DNA of 64,000 nt from Bacteroidales bacterium (GTDB lineage: Bacteria > Bacteroidota > Bacteroidia > Bacteroidales > UBA1402): assembly GCA_021373135.1 (NCBI GenBank), contig JAJFTH010000010.1, positions 62,001 to 126,000 on the forward strand. The letters are read 5' to 3'. The notes below the pieces were generated by a model. It searched no databases and was not told the DNA's origin. It worked only from the letters and a program-made list of their open reading frames with translations. This document shows, piece by piece, positions 55,414 through 63,402 of this stretch. Position numbers and translations under genes: made by a program. The stretch's first letter is position 1; the number at the start of each line of letters is the position of its first letter.

Positions 55414-55946
55414 TGAATTCAAAGAAATATTGTTTGGATGCAAATGTACTAATAGAGGCTTGGCAGAAATATTATTGTCCTGATGTTTGCCCTGATTATT
55501 GGACTATTCTTGCAGAATTAGGGAGGCAGGATATTATTTTTATACCAGAAATGGTTAGTAATGAGATATTACGTACAGAAGATGATTTGGCCGAATGGCT
55601 TAAATCAAGTGGAATTCCTATACGTAAAATAGATGAACAAACTGCAAGTTGTCTGAAAGATATATTTGCTGCTAATCCTATTCATAAACGTTTGGTAGAT
55701 AGTGTAAAAGGAAGATCCTTAGCTGATCCTTGGGTCATTGCACATGCTATTTGTGAACGGGCGACAGTAGTAACAAAAGAAGAAAAGATTACTGCATTGA
55801 TCTCGACGAAAATTAAGATTCCAAATGTTTGCGAAAATATGGGAGTTAAATGGATAAATGACTTTGACTTTATAAGAGAATTAAATATTCAATTTTCATG
55901 TAAGTTAAATTATACAATGCCTCATGGACAAATTGCCTTATTCTGA
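55410..55946 (+). CDS. DUF4411 PIN-domain protein, probable toxin
   Basis: 178 residues (or 177 from the second ATG at 55413). PIN-type RNase pattern: first acidic residue in YCLDANVLIEAW (D9), a glutamate in MVSNEILRTEDDL, and SLADPWVIAHAI with the third aspartate. The DUF4411 family is VapC-like. Translationally coupled to the XRE-ImmA gene. The probable action is cleavage of RNA on activation. Confidence 0.85.
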   Translation: MMNSKKYCLDANVLIEAWQKYYCPDVCPDYWTILAELGRQDIIFIPEMVSNEILRTEDDLAEWLKSSGIPIRKIDEQTASCLKDIFAANPIHKRLVDSVKGRSLADPWVIAHAICERATVVTKEEKITALISTKIKIPNVCENMGVKWINDFDFIRELNIQFSCKLNYTMPHGQIALF

Positions 55947-56001
55947 TGAAAAATAATACCGCCGCCGTTAACACCCATTTTATAAAAAAAACGAACTACT
56001 A

Positions 56002-56619
56002 ATGGGTATAGATGATAAAAAGAACGCCAGATTTTTATTCTTGGAAAAACTATATGATACGACAGATGGAAATTCAACTTACATAGTCGATATGTGGGAA
56101 TTAGGAACTGAATTAGGATTTGACAGAGAAAAAACACATAATATAGTTGATTACCTTACTGATGAAGGATTGATTGAACCAAAAGCATTGGGTGGTGGAA
56201 TTGCTATTACGCATGAAGGGATTATAGAGATAGAAGATTCTCAATCAAATCCAGATTCCCCAACTCGACATTTTCTGCCAATGAATGTGATACACATTGA
56301 GAATATGAATAATTCAGTAATCCAACAAGGAACAAGTCTTTCGACTCAAACAATTAATTTCAATGTTGATAAGTCAGAAGACTTAAAAAAGTTAATAAAT
56401 GAGATTGAGAATATTAAAGAGCAAATTACACTTGATAGAATGGTTTTTGATGAATTAGTTTCGGAAATGGATACACTTAAATCTCAGATTAAATCGCCAA
56501 AACCTAAAAGTATAATTATAACAGAATCTTTAAAGACTATTCGGAGCATATTAGAGGGAGTAGCTGGTAATGCTGTTTCTCCGTTGATAATTGAAATGAT
56601 TAATAATATTATAAAATAA
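56002..56619 (+). CDS. winged-helix plus coiled-coil protein of unknown function
   Basis: 205 residues, not assigned to a named family. Residues about 8-75 look like a winged helix (MWELGTELGFDREKTHNIVD, then IEPKALGGGIAITHEG). Residues about 90-118 are a short serine/threonine/asparagine-rich beta segment (IENMNNSVIQQGTSLSTQTI). From about 122 comes a coiled coil (DLKKLINEIENIKEQI), ending in a helical tail (ILEGVAGNAVSPLIIEM). This pattern recalls adaptor proteins in defence islands, but no function can be stated. Follows the DUF4411 gene by 55 bases on the same strand. Confidence 0.6.
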   Translation: MGIDDKKNARFLFLEKLYDTTDGNSTYIVDMWELGTELGFDREKTHNIVDYLTDEGLIEPKALGGGIAITHEGIIEIEDSQSNPDSPTRHFLPMNVIHIENMNNSVIQQGTSLSTQTINFNVDKSEDLKKLINEIENIKEQITLDRMVFDELVSEMDTLKSQIKSPKPKSIIITESLKTIRSILEGVAGNAVSPLIIEMINNIIK

Positions 56620-56711
56620 CGAGAAAACTGTCCTCTGTTTGGGATTGGTCTACTTTTATTTAGTTTGTTTTACAATCTCGGGTTTTTCAGGTACTTGGTA
56701 TTTCCTAATTT

Positions 56712-59093
56712 TTATACCACCCCCAAAAACTCCCCGATCACTTTAAACTCTTCTTTTTCATCTAGCACAATTGCTTCATAGTCTCTATTTATGGGTCTAA
56801 GGATGATTCTTTCGTGCACCCATTCTCCTGTCTCTTTGTCGTAGGCTTTTTCGCTGGTGTATTTCTTGATGGAGTAGCATCCTTCGTTTTCTGTATCAAA
56901 ATATTCGGAGTGCTGGACCAAGACAATTTTGTTGTTGCGGGAACCGACAACATTGGCTCTGAAAACGCAAAGGCTGCCGTCTGGGATGAGTGGTTCCATC
57001 GATTTTCCGACTGCCTGGATGATAAACATACTTCGGTTAAGGGTTCCGAATCCTTCGGCTTTAATCCAGCCTTTATTTTCTACGACTTGCCAATCTCCAA
57101 AGGCACCACAAGCGGCTTTTAACGAATAAAAGGGTAGATAGTCAACGTACTTGACATCTTCATTCACGTCAAATTCTATTCTCAGATCCTTTTTCTCGTC
57201 GGGCTCTGAATATTTTTCTATTTTTGCTTTATCCGAAGCAAGGACTTTGTTGCTGAAATAATTCTCCAACTCTTTATCGCAGAAGTAAACAAAACAACCT
57301 TTCATCCCTCTGGTCATTAAGGTTCGGTAAGTGTTTTTAATGATATGGTCGGCGATTCGCAAACCTTTTTCTGGATTGTTTTTAATGCGTTTCTTGATGC
57401 CTTTGATGGATTGATCGTTACCGGAACGATTATTCACATCGGTAATGACTTTGCCATTTTCACACTTCATATCAAGCCCGACAATGACTCCGACATAGTC
57501 TAGTTCTAGGCCTTGGCAAGTGTGGATGCAGCCGGCTTCGTTGACAGAATCTTCTGCGATGATCCAGGTACTGCCATCTTGTGTAAGGTTCCACTTCATT
57601 CGGAATTTGAATTCTGGAATGTCAATATCATAAGGGGCCTTCCCTTTTTTTGTATTCCAATCCCAGCAATAGCCGGAAACAATTCTGGATTTATTGTTTA
57701 TTTTGTTTTTTTCGATGATGGCTTGGCGCATATCGTTAGGGTCGGAGAAGATACGAAAGTCGAAATCTTCCTGAGAAAGCAGCATGTTGGCTGTTTCACG
57801 AATTTGAAGAGATTGGTCAAGCCAGGCCAAATATCCGTCTGAACCGTTGCAGCGGAACTGTGATTCCAGTGTAAGATGTTTTACAATGGCATCTTCTTTT
57901 CTTGCCCACTTTTCGATTTGAGAGCTTTCTCCAATATCGTTGATGTGAATCCGTTGGTTATTGTCGATAAAGAAAATGGAACATTTAGAGGCCTGCATAA
58001 TCTCAAGAACCTGATTTTCGCCCAGATTATGAAATAAGCCGCTCTTTGAATTCAAGCGATGCGCTTCGTCTACAATAAGTACATCAAAAATGTTCGGATC
58101 GCTATCGTAAAAACCACCAGTGCCCCCAAACATATTGTCGATATTGTTGCGTTTAATGGTTCCAATTAGTTTGGCTTTATAAACTTCTCTGGGAGCAGCG
58201 TTCTTTGAAATATACTTGGTGACAAGTTTGTCTTTGGTTAGTTGAACCAATAGATTGACAGCAACTACGCTTTTTCCTGTACCAGGACCACCTTCTACAA
58301 TCAAGACCTGCTTCTTTTCTGGTTTTGCTTTCCTTGCCATAGACATAGCCGTTTCATAAACCAGTTTTTGGTCATCAATCATGATGAACTCTGGATTGCC
58401 GGATATCATGGATGCCAGAGAGTCAGCCAGTTGTTTGGATGGTCTTAGCCTGCCATTCTCGATTTGGTATAAAATGTCCCGATCATCTCCATATTTAATA
58501 AATCGCTTGATAAAATCTCTTAGTTTGATGGCATCTGGTTTTAGAAAAACCGGAGCACGTTTAATGTGTTCGCTGTAAAAAGGGTTTGTGATGACACCGT
58601 CTGGGGTATAGTTATGAAGATAGGTGCAGGGAGTTAATTTGATCTTTTTGTCTTGAACTGTTTGATTAAAACTTTCAATCAAGATTGCGTATGACCAGGC
58701 TTGGTATGAGGGGTGTGCAGTTTCCACTTCTGAACCGTGAAGCCATGTTTTTACTATGGCATCTTTGTTTGTCAATGTGGCATTTGACCACTGCTTGAGT
58801 TCAATAATGATCACCTGTTCCTCTTTCTTCTCATTCAATCCCGTGATGATGAAATCGATGCGCTTTGACGTAAGTGGTACCTGAAATTCAATGGAGATTC
58901 CTGCCGTATCTGAAATTCTCTGATCTGAAAGGACATTGCCCATGTACATCATGGAGTTAGTCCAGGATGCAACTTCGCTGGCAGACGTATCCCGGCCAAG
59001 GTGCATACGGAATGCGTTGTGTATTTTAGTGTCTATTTCATTTGAAAGAACATCTTGTAAGAATCCGTTCTTGTTTGACTGATATACAATCAT
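56712..59093 (-). CDS. PD-(D/E)XK nuclease-SF1 helicase (DUF2075)-S24 peptidase fusion
   Basis: 793 residues in three parts. Residues about 60-110: nuclease-like core with D80 and E98-L-K100. Residues about 240-640: DUF2075/SF1 helicase with Walker A GGPGTGKS (268-275), Walker B VLIVDEAH (338-345), SQFRC (411-415) and a late RTLMTRGMKG motif. Residues about 690-793: LexA-type S24 domain with serine in GKSMEPLIPDG (S698) and lysine in YSIKKYT (K743 or K744). Such a fusion could couple DNA unwinding and cutting to damage-triggered self-cleavage. Coupled to the MazG-like gene upstream by an ATGA overlap. Probable anti-phage role by context. Confidence 0.85.
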   Translation of the reverse strand: MIVYQSNKNGFLQDVLSNEIDTKIHNAFRMHLGRDTSASEVASWTNSMMYMGNVLSDQRISDTAGISIEFQVPLTSKRIDFIITGLNEKKEEQVIIIELKQWSNATLTNKDAIVKTWLHGSEVETAHPSYQAWSYAILIESFNQTVQDKKIKLTPCTYLHNYTPDGVITNPFYSEHIKRAPVFLKPDAIKLRDFIKRFIKYGDDRDILYQIENGRLRPSKQLADSLASMISGNPEFIMIDDQKLVYETAMSMARKAKPEKKQVLIVEGGPGTGKSVVAVNLLVQLTKDKLVTKYISKNAAPREVYKAKLIGTIKRNNIDNMFGGTGGFYDSDPNIFDVLIVDEAHRLNSKSGLFHNLGENQVLEIMQASKCSIFFIDNNQRIHINDIGESSQIEKWARKEDAIVKHLTLESQFRCNGSDGYLAWLDQSLQIRETANMLLSQEDFDFRIFSDPNDMRQAIIEKNKINNKSRIVSGYCWDWNTKKGKAPYDIDIPEFKFRMKWNLTQDGSTWIIAEDSVNEAGCIHTCQGLELDYVGVIVGLDMKCENGKVITDVNNRSGNDQSIKGIKKRIKNNPEKGLRIADHIIKNTYRTLMTRGMKGCFVYFCDKELENYFSNKVLASDKAKIEKYSEPDEKKDLRIEFDVNEDVKYVDYLPFYSLKAACGAFGDWQVVENKGWIKAEGFGTLNRSMFIIQAVGKSMEPLIPDGSLCVFRANVVGSRNNKIVLVQHSEYFDTENEGCYSIKKYTSEKAYDKETGEWVHERIILRPINRDYEAIVLDEKEEFKVIGEFLGVV

Positions 59094-59428
59094 AATTCGG
59101 TGTACTTTTTGGCTGTGCCTTTTGCTTTTTCGACGGGATATTTCTTTGCGTTGATCTTTATCTTTTCCTGCACGATGTCGAAAATGTCGAGGTTATGTTT
59201 TTCTGCAAGCATAAAGGCGTATGACAAGACATCGGCAAGCTCTTCTTTTAATTTTTCTGGATCCACTTTTTCGCTTTCGGAATCTTTCTTCCAAAGGAAT
59301 AGTTCGTTTAATTCTGCTGCTTCAAGGAATAAGGCAAGGGCGAGATTTCTAGAATCGTGGAATTGTTCCCAATCGCGTTCATCGTTGAAGGAGAGGAGTT
59401 GGTTGATGGTTTCAGTGTATTTTGTCAT
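59090..59428 (-). CDS. MazG-like nucleotide pyrophosphohydrolase
   Basis: 112 residues, a single MazG-type domain: FLEAAELNELFLWKKD with the first acidic pair and EELADVLSYAFMLAEKH with the second (E-x-x-D). Much shorter than housekeeping MazG at 27365. Cleaves NTPs or dNTPs; in a defence setting it may lower nucleotide pools. The stop TGA overlaps the helicase-fusion ATG. A -7 element lies at 59469-59476. Confidence 0.85.
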   Translation of the reverse strand: MTKYTETINQLLSFNDERDWEQFHDSRNLALALFLEAAELNELFLWKKDSESEKVDPEKLKEELADVLSYAFMLAEKHNLDIFDIVQEKIKINAKKYPVEKAKGTAKKYTEL

Positions 59429-59468
59429 GAGAATAATCTTGTTCGTTATGTTAGTTTGTTCAAGATCT

Positions 59469-59476
59469 CAAATTTA
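59469..59476 (-). promoter_or_regulatory. -7 element of the MazG-like/helicase operon, with nearby inverted repeat
   Basis: TAAATTTG on the minus strand (TAnnTTTG), about 41 bases before the ATG at 59428. Just upstream, TTAATTAT (59488-59495) and ATAATTAA (59511-59518) form an 8-bp inverted repeat around the -33 region, a possible operator. Confidence 0.5.
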
Positions 59477-59514
59477 CATTATTTCGATTAATTATCAATT
59501 TGTTCGACCAATAA

Positions 59515-59805
59515 TTAAGCAATATCTTCAGTCAGGAAAAGGTGTAGGTTCTTGAGAAATTGACAAACTATGTTTGTCAATTTCTCATAGAGGGCTTTCT
59601 CACGCTTGGCCGCTTCCTCGTCAGGGGCTTTCGTTGAAAAATTCTCTGTTCCGCGGGTAATAAATTCACGCTTCCAGTTTGAGATTATTTGAGGGTTCAC
59701 TTCGAAACGTTTCGCCAGCTCGGCTAACGTTTGCTATTCCTTGATTGCTTCAATAGTCACCTGAGCCTTGAAGGCTGCGCTGTACTTTTTTCTTGTTACT
59801 TTCAT
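59515..59805 (-). pseudogene. IS3-family transposase orfA relic with in-frame stop
   Basis: From ATG 59805 the minus strand reads MKVTRKKYSAAFKAQVTIEA then an amber codon TAG at 59734-59736, and continues in the same frame as a typical orfA helix-turn-helix (LAELAKRFEVNPQIISNWKR) to a stop at 59515. The C-terminal leucine-zipper part is odd: it is encoded across a perfect palindrome (59554-59586). No orfB follows. Upstream, TGATCTAAATTTTCGG at about 59844-59858 looks like the insertion-sequence end. A dead insertion sequence. Confidence 0.85.
59554..59586. repeat. perfect 33-bp palindrome
   Basis: GAGAAATTGACAAAC (59554-59568), a three-base centre, then its exact reverse complement (59572-59586). 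It lies inside the orfA relic and may be a strong hairpin at a former insertion-sequence junction. Confidence 0.8.
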
Positions 59806-59876
59806 AATGGGTAAATTTAATAGTTTTTGATATATTTACCCAGTGATCTAAATTTTCGGTAGTATTATAATTCCAA

Positions 59877-59935
59877 TTTCCCCACCGAACGCAGTCTTTT
59901 GGGTGTTGTTGCTGAAGGAGTCTTGCGAGAAAACG
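59877..59935 (+). repeat. dispersed repeat, copy A
   Basis: 59 bases starting TTTCCCCACCGAACGCAGTC. Copy B at 62286-62344 matches it at all but about five positions. The core GTCTTTTGGGTG also occurs inverted at 60135 and 60336. Confidence 0.75.
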
Positions 59936-60134
59936 CGTTAAAAAAATGCAGTGATGGAAGGCGTAAAGAATTTCCGTTTCTTCAGACGACCGGAATGGCA
60001 GAGCGCAGCGATGCCTGAGGGAGGACAGCGGCTGAAGGAGTCCTGTACTCAGGACGACTGGAAGACGCGGTTCGGAAATTCAGCCTTCATCACTGCATTT
60101 TTAGCGTTTTCTGCACAGCGACGGAAAGCGACGG

Positions 60135-60160
60135 CACCCAAAAGACGCAGTGCTCTAAAG
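60135..60160 (-). repeat. dispersed repeat, inverted copy C
   Basis: CACCCAAAAGACGCAGTGCT then CTAAAG; differs from copy D (60336-60361) at two positions. The following GGAAACGAATGTCACAAAAA resembles the tail of copy B, so the copies look like mosaics. Confidence 0.6.
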
Positions 60161-60335
60161 GAAACGAATGTCACAAAAAGACTTTCCTCATTCGGACAAA
60201 AGTATAAATGGTTTTCCGAATTTGAGTTAAATAACATGTTGCTGTATATCAGTGATTTGATTTATTATTCCGGAAGTCAGTCAAATAAGATTTTCTAAAT
60301 CAAATAAGCCTATGTCCTGGAAAATGGATGATACC

Positions 60336-60361
60336 CACCCAAAAGACGGAGTGCTGTAAAG
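60336..60361 (-). repeat. dispersed repeat, inverted copy D
   Basis: CACCCAAAAGACGGAGTGCT then GTAAAG, nearly identical to copy C about 200 bases upstream. Confidence 0.6.
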
Positions 60362-60427
60362 AATACGGATATTGCTAAAAGAACCACGGTACTATCTGGA
60401 TGATAAATGACCTGCTTGTATAAACGC

Positions 60428-61192
60428 CTATGTCAATTCAACTATTTTTCCCAAATCGAAAGACAAGTGTTCATTATGAAACACATATCCAAGCTGATTG
60501 GTCAAACAGTTCGTTTTCCCTATAACTTTGTCGATATTCCGGTGTGAATGGCCGTAAATCCAGTATTCAATGGGACTGTTTTCAATGTATGAAGCCAATT
60601 CAACTGTAAAAGCTCCGTTCATTTTACTTTGGGCAAAATCGGGTGATGACAATTGAAAAGACGGAACATGATGGGTTACAACAACAATATGTGCTGCAGT
60701 GCTTTTTGCCACTTCGTTCTGAATAAACCGGATACAGTTATCGTGTTCGCGGTTGAAATCCTCCCACGTCAATATTTCGCCGCTGTATAGAATGCGGTGG
60801 AAATCACTAACGCTACGTTCGGTTATGTAAGCTTCTTCCAACGGAATTTTCGCCCACAAGGTTGAAACAATAAAATCAATATTCTCCACCCGGATGACTG
60901 CGTCGTAATAGCATTTCACATTGTCTCGAATGGAGCACACTAAGCCGTGGGGCATTTTTGCCAAATCGTAATACTTATATAGTTCGTGGTTGCCAACAGC
61001 AACGATTACCTGTCGGTAATTGTCCGAAGCCCAGTCCCAGAACGGATGCTTGTTGTAATTATCATCGTTCAAATAACCAATATCGCCCGCAAGAACAAGA
61101 ACGTCTCCTACAGGTTTCAATGGATTCTGTTTCAAATAATTGTAGTTATCTGAAAATTCCAGATGTAAATCCGATGCGTATTGGATTTTCAT
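60428..61192 (-). CDS. calcineurin-like metallophosphoesterase
   Basis: 254 residues. Full metallophosphoesterase site: SDLHLEF (D8, H10), LAGDIGYL (GD), GNHELYKY (GNHE), THHVPSF and YGHSHRN (GHxH). Two-metal hydrolase of phosphomonoesters or diesters; the substrate is unknown. Starts one base after the stop of the winged-helix gene upstream, so the two are coupled. Could act on a nucleotide signal or nucleic acid. Confidence 0.88.
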   Translation of the reverse strand: MKIQYASDLHLEFSDNYNYLKQNPLKPVGDVLVLAGDIGYLNDDNYNKHPFWDWASDNYRQVIVAVGNHELYKYYDLAKMPHGLVCSIRDNVKCYYDAVIRVENIDFIVSTLWAKIPLEEAYITERSVSDFHRILYSGEILTWEDFNREHDNCIRFIQNEVAKSTAAHIVVVTHHVPSFQLSSPDFAQSKMNGAFTVELASYIENSPIEYWIYGHSHRNIDKVIGKTNCLTNQLGYVFHNEHLSFDLGKIVELT

Positions 61193-61193
61193 T

Positions 61194-62150
61194 TTACCAT
61201 TTCATTTCTTCTATCATTATTTCCAGTTCTTTTTCAACCCGGGCATCCGGGTCGTCTTTCATGGATAAATACAACGAAAGTCTGTCGACCACATCATGAT
61301 TTGACAAAAAAGGCATGGTGGTTGGATATTTCCATAGTTCTATTTTATTTAACCCTTCTACCTCATTGAATGGATTCCCGGATGGTATGAAAAGTTTGTC
61401 CCAGATTGCCAGCGTTTCATATTGCTCGGAGTTCAAATGTGAATAGTGCGACAAAGCGTTTACTCCACTCATACTGAAATCACCTTCCGGTATGGTATCG
61501 CAAAACAAAACCCTCTTTACGGGCGAAGACAAATAGCTTTGCGCTTTCGCCCAAAGTTCCCGTTTATTACTGTCAAATCGTATATGCTTAATTCCTGTGT
61601 TGTCTTTTATTTCTGTGCTACACAACGTACAATCTTCAAGATTTGTAACGGCACGTGCCAAAGCGACATAGTTATAGGGCATGATTTGCTCCAAATCCTT
61701 GATGGTATATTCATCTATTGGTTTTTCAGACAACAAATGGCATAGCAACAGGTATTGTGCTGCCGGGGTTAATTTTGCAGAACGCTTGTTCTCTTTTTTT
61801 GCCTGGACATTCACAATCAAAGAAGGCAAAAAGGCATATTTATCGGAGATAATAAAGTAAACGCTTTGATTTATCAGGCGTTCTCGTTCGTAGTAAGTCA
61901 ACGAGTCCAATAGGACAACGACCGGCATACCCACCAAAATTTCTATTTGTTTGGTAATCCGTTTATAGTTCAATGGAGTTAATGAATCCTGTTTATTTTT
62001 GGTCTGGATGACACACAACAACTGATTATTGAATTCCATCCTATAAAAGGAAAACCTCAGAAACAGATCACCATTAATTCCTCGTAGCTTGTCTCGCTGC
62101 ATTGGAATCAATGCTGTTTTAATGCCTAAAATTGAAATTACATTGCTCAT
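61194..62150 (-). CDS. winged-helix protein with AbiEi-like C-terminal region
   Basis: 318 residues from ATG 62150; the frame opens with TTG at 62156. The first about 130 residues contain a VVVLLDSLTYYERERLINQS-type alpha/beta segment; residues about 135-205 resemble a winged helix (LTPAAQYLLLCHLLSEKPID, then LARAVTNLEDCTL); the end (EGDFSMSGVNALSHYSHL) recalls AbiEi-type antitoxin folds. I do not recognise a named family with certainty. Two-gene unit with the phosphoesterase. Inverted repeats near the start suggest autoregulation. Confidence 0.65.
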   Translation of the reverse strand: MSNVISILGIKTALIPMQRDKLRGINGDLFLRFSFYRMEFNNQLLCVIQTKNKQDSLTPLNYKRITKQIEILVGMPVVVLLDSLTYYERERLINQSVYFIISDKYAFLPSLIVNVQAKKENKRSAKLTPAAQYLLLCHLLSEKPIDEYTIKDLEQIMPYNYVALARAVTNLEDCTLCSTEIKDNTGIKHIRFDSNKRELWAKAQSYLSSPVKRVLFCDTIPEGDFSMSGVNALSHYSHLNSEQYETLAIWDKLFIPSGNPFNEVEGLNKIELWKYPTTMPFLSNHDVVDRLSLYLSMKDDPDARVEKELEIMIEEMKW

Positions 62151-62179
62151 AATCAAATAATACCAATAAATATTGCTCT

Positions 62180-62220
62180 ATTATCAAACTATATGATAAT
62201 GGTGCAAAAATAATGATAAT
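62180..62220 (-). promoter_or_regulatory. promoter and operator-like repeats of the phosphoesterase pair
   Basis: The -7 element TATTTTTG (minus, 62212-62205) lies about 55 bases before the ATG at 62150. The palindrome ATTATCA/TGATAAT (62180-62186 and 62194-62200) sits just downstream of it, and a further ATGATAAT (62213-62220) lies just upstream, so three half-sites bracket the promoter. Confidence 0.5.
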
Positions 62221-62285
62221 GATTGGATTTTCCAATTCGAAATGCAACTAATTTGATTTAGGACTGAAAAATCGCTTTTCCAATA

Positions 62286-62344
62286 TTTCCCCACCGAACG
62301 CAATCTTTTGGGTGTCGTTGCTGAAGAAGCCTTGCGAGGAAACG
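62286..62344 (+). repeat. dispersed repeat, copy B
   Basis: 59 bases, about five mismatches from copy A at 59877-59935. It lies in the gene-free gap 62221-62793, whose remainder is AT-rich. A small minus-strand frame (62258-62491) covers the repeat and is not considered a gene. Confidence 0.75.
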
Positions 62345-62793
62345 AACATCGTAAAAAAGACTTCCGTTAAATACACACTCTCTGATTTGAGTAATAAACA
62401 TAAAAAAAGCCACCTTAAAAAAGCAGCTTACAGTCGGTATATCAAGTTCGAAACGCCCTAAAACAAAAGAAGGTTGTCTCACGACAACCAATCTTCCTTA
62501 ACCTTAAATCTAATACCATGAAAAACACAATGCAAATATAGAGGGCTTTTGACGTTTATGCAAATTTTTCGACATAAAAAATAGGGACTTTAACACGATT
62601 TAACTACCATCATCGGATAATCTATAGAAAATGACTTTAAAAAATCATTTATATATCTAAGAGTCAGCACTTTTAAAAAATATAATTAAAAACATACTTC
62701 CCAAAAAATATTTGTAAAAAATGTTCTATAACATAAAAATCAACTCAATTTCTATGCTCTCCAACATAAATAATACCAAAAAGTAGATCAAAT

Positions 62794-63402
62794 TCAATCA
62801 GGAAGTTCATCCTCTATCTCAGAAATCTTTGTCAGTACCTGATATATTCTCAGACAGGCCCATGCATCCAAAGCAGCATAATTTTTTTGACCTTTTGAAA
62901 GTACCTCAATCTCCCAATTTGACAACCGCTGAGATTTTGAAATTTTCTTTCCGAATAAAATGGCATATAGCTTTTGAAGGCTATTATCCTCTATTCCAAA
63001 AGTCTTGACATAAGACTGCAGCTCTATAAACCCTTGAGGATCAAATTTTGTCGAACGGGCACGTAACATCAGGAAATCATCTTTGATGGACAAACCTATC
63101 TTCCGGATATTCGGATTATTAAAGAACTCAATCAATGGATCGGAAAACCCCAACACATTCAAACGAAACAAAAAGCAAGTATCTTCGGTTGCAATTTGCA
63201 AAAGAGCCACTTTGTTCATTTTACCTTTGGCAAAAACAGGTTTCGTTTCCGTATCGAAACCGACCAATCTCTGTTTGTTCAGGACATCCAAGGCCTGATT
63301 GAACATTTCCTCCGTGTCGACAACAACAACTGTCCCTTCGAAAGTCTCCAAAGGCAACAAGTTGATTTCCTCTTTTGTAATAGTCGGTATAAAATCGTGC
63401 AT
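62794..63402 (-). CDS. RNase D-like 3'-5' exonuclease domain protein
   Basis: 202 residues from ATG 63402 (MHDFIPTITKEEINLL). DEDDy exonuclease: D-x-E in VGFDTETKP, IGLSIKDDFLML with the middle aspartates, and Y-x-x-x-D in NYAALDAWACLRIY. It lacks the HRDC domains of full RNase D. Acts on RNA 3' ends, or possibly DNA. ATG overlaps the stop of the DUF5063 gene by one base; the frame is open to 63450 but that overlaps DUF5063 coding sequence. Confidence 0.9.
   Translation of the reverse strand: MHDFIPTITKEEINLLPLETFEGTVVVVDTEEMFNQALDVLNKQRLVGFDTETKPVFAKGKMNKVALLQIATEDTCFLFRLNVLGFSDPLIEFFNNPNIRKIGLSIKDDFLMLRARSTKFDPQGFIELQSYVKTFGIEDNSLQKLYAILFGKKISKSQRLSNWEIEVLSKGQKNYAALDAWACLRIYQVLTKISEIEDELPD

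Larger units (their letters stand above)
59806..60427. other. gene-free mosaic of dispersed repeats
   Basis: Begins with an inverted repeat TGGGTAAAT/ATTTACCCA (about 59809-59843) and an IS-end-like segment, then repeat copy A (59877-59935), a GC-richer stretch with repeated GAAGGAGTC and GAGGACAGCGG words, copy C (60135-60160) and copy D (60336-60361) of the CACCCAAAAGACG repeat. Small open frames through it are repeat-derived, and I see no gene. Confidence 0.6.

Noticed and set aside
59951..60298. Plus-strand 115-codon open frame
   Set aside because: It runs through the repeat mosaic, begins without a good ribosome-binding site, and its translation is compositionally odd; it is best explained by the repeats.
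62258..62491. Minus-strand 77-codon open frame
   Set aside because: It overlaps repeat copy B and shows no family pattern.
49401..62793. CRISPR array or prophage
   Set aside because: No regularly spaced repeats, no cas genes, and no phage structural, integrase or terminase genes were seen in the island.
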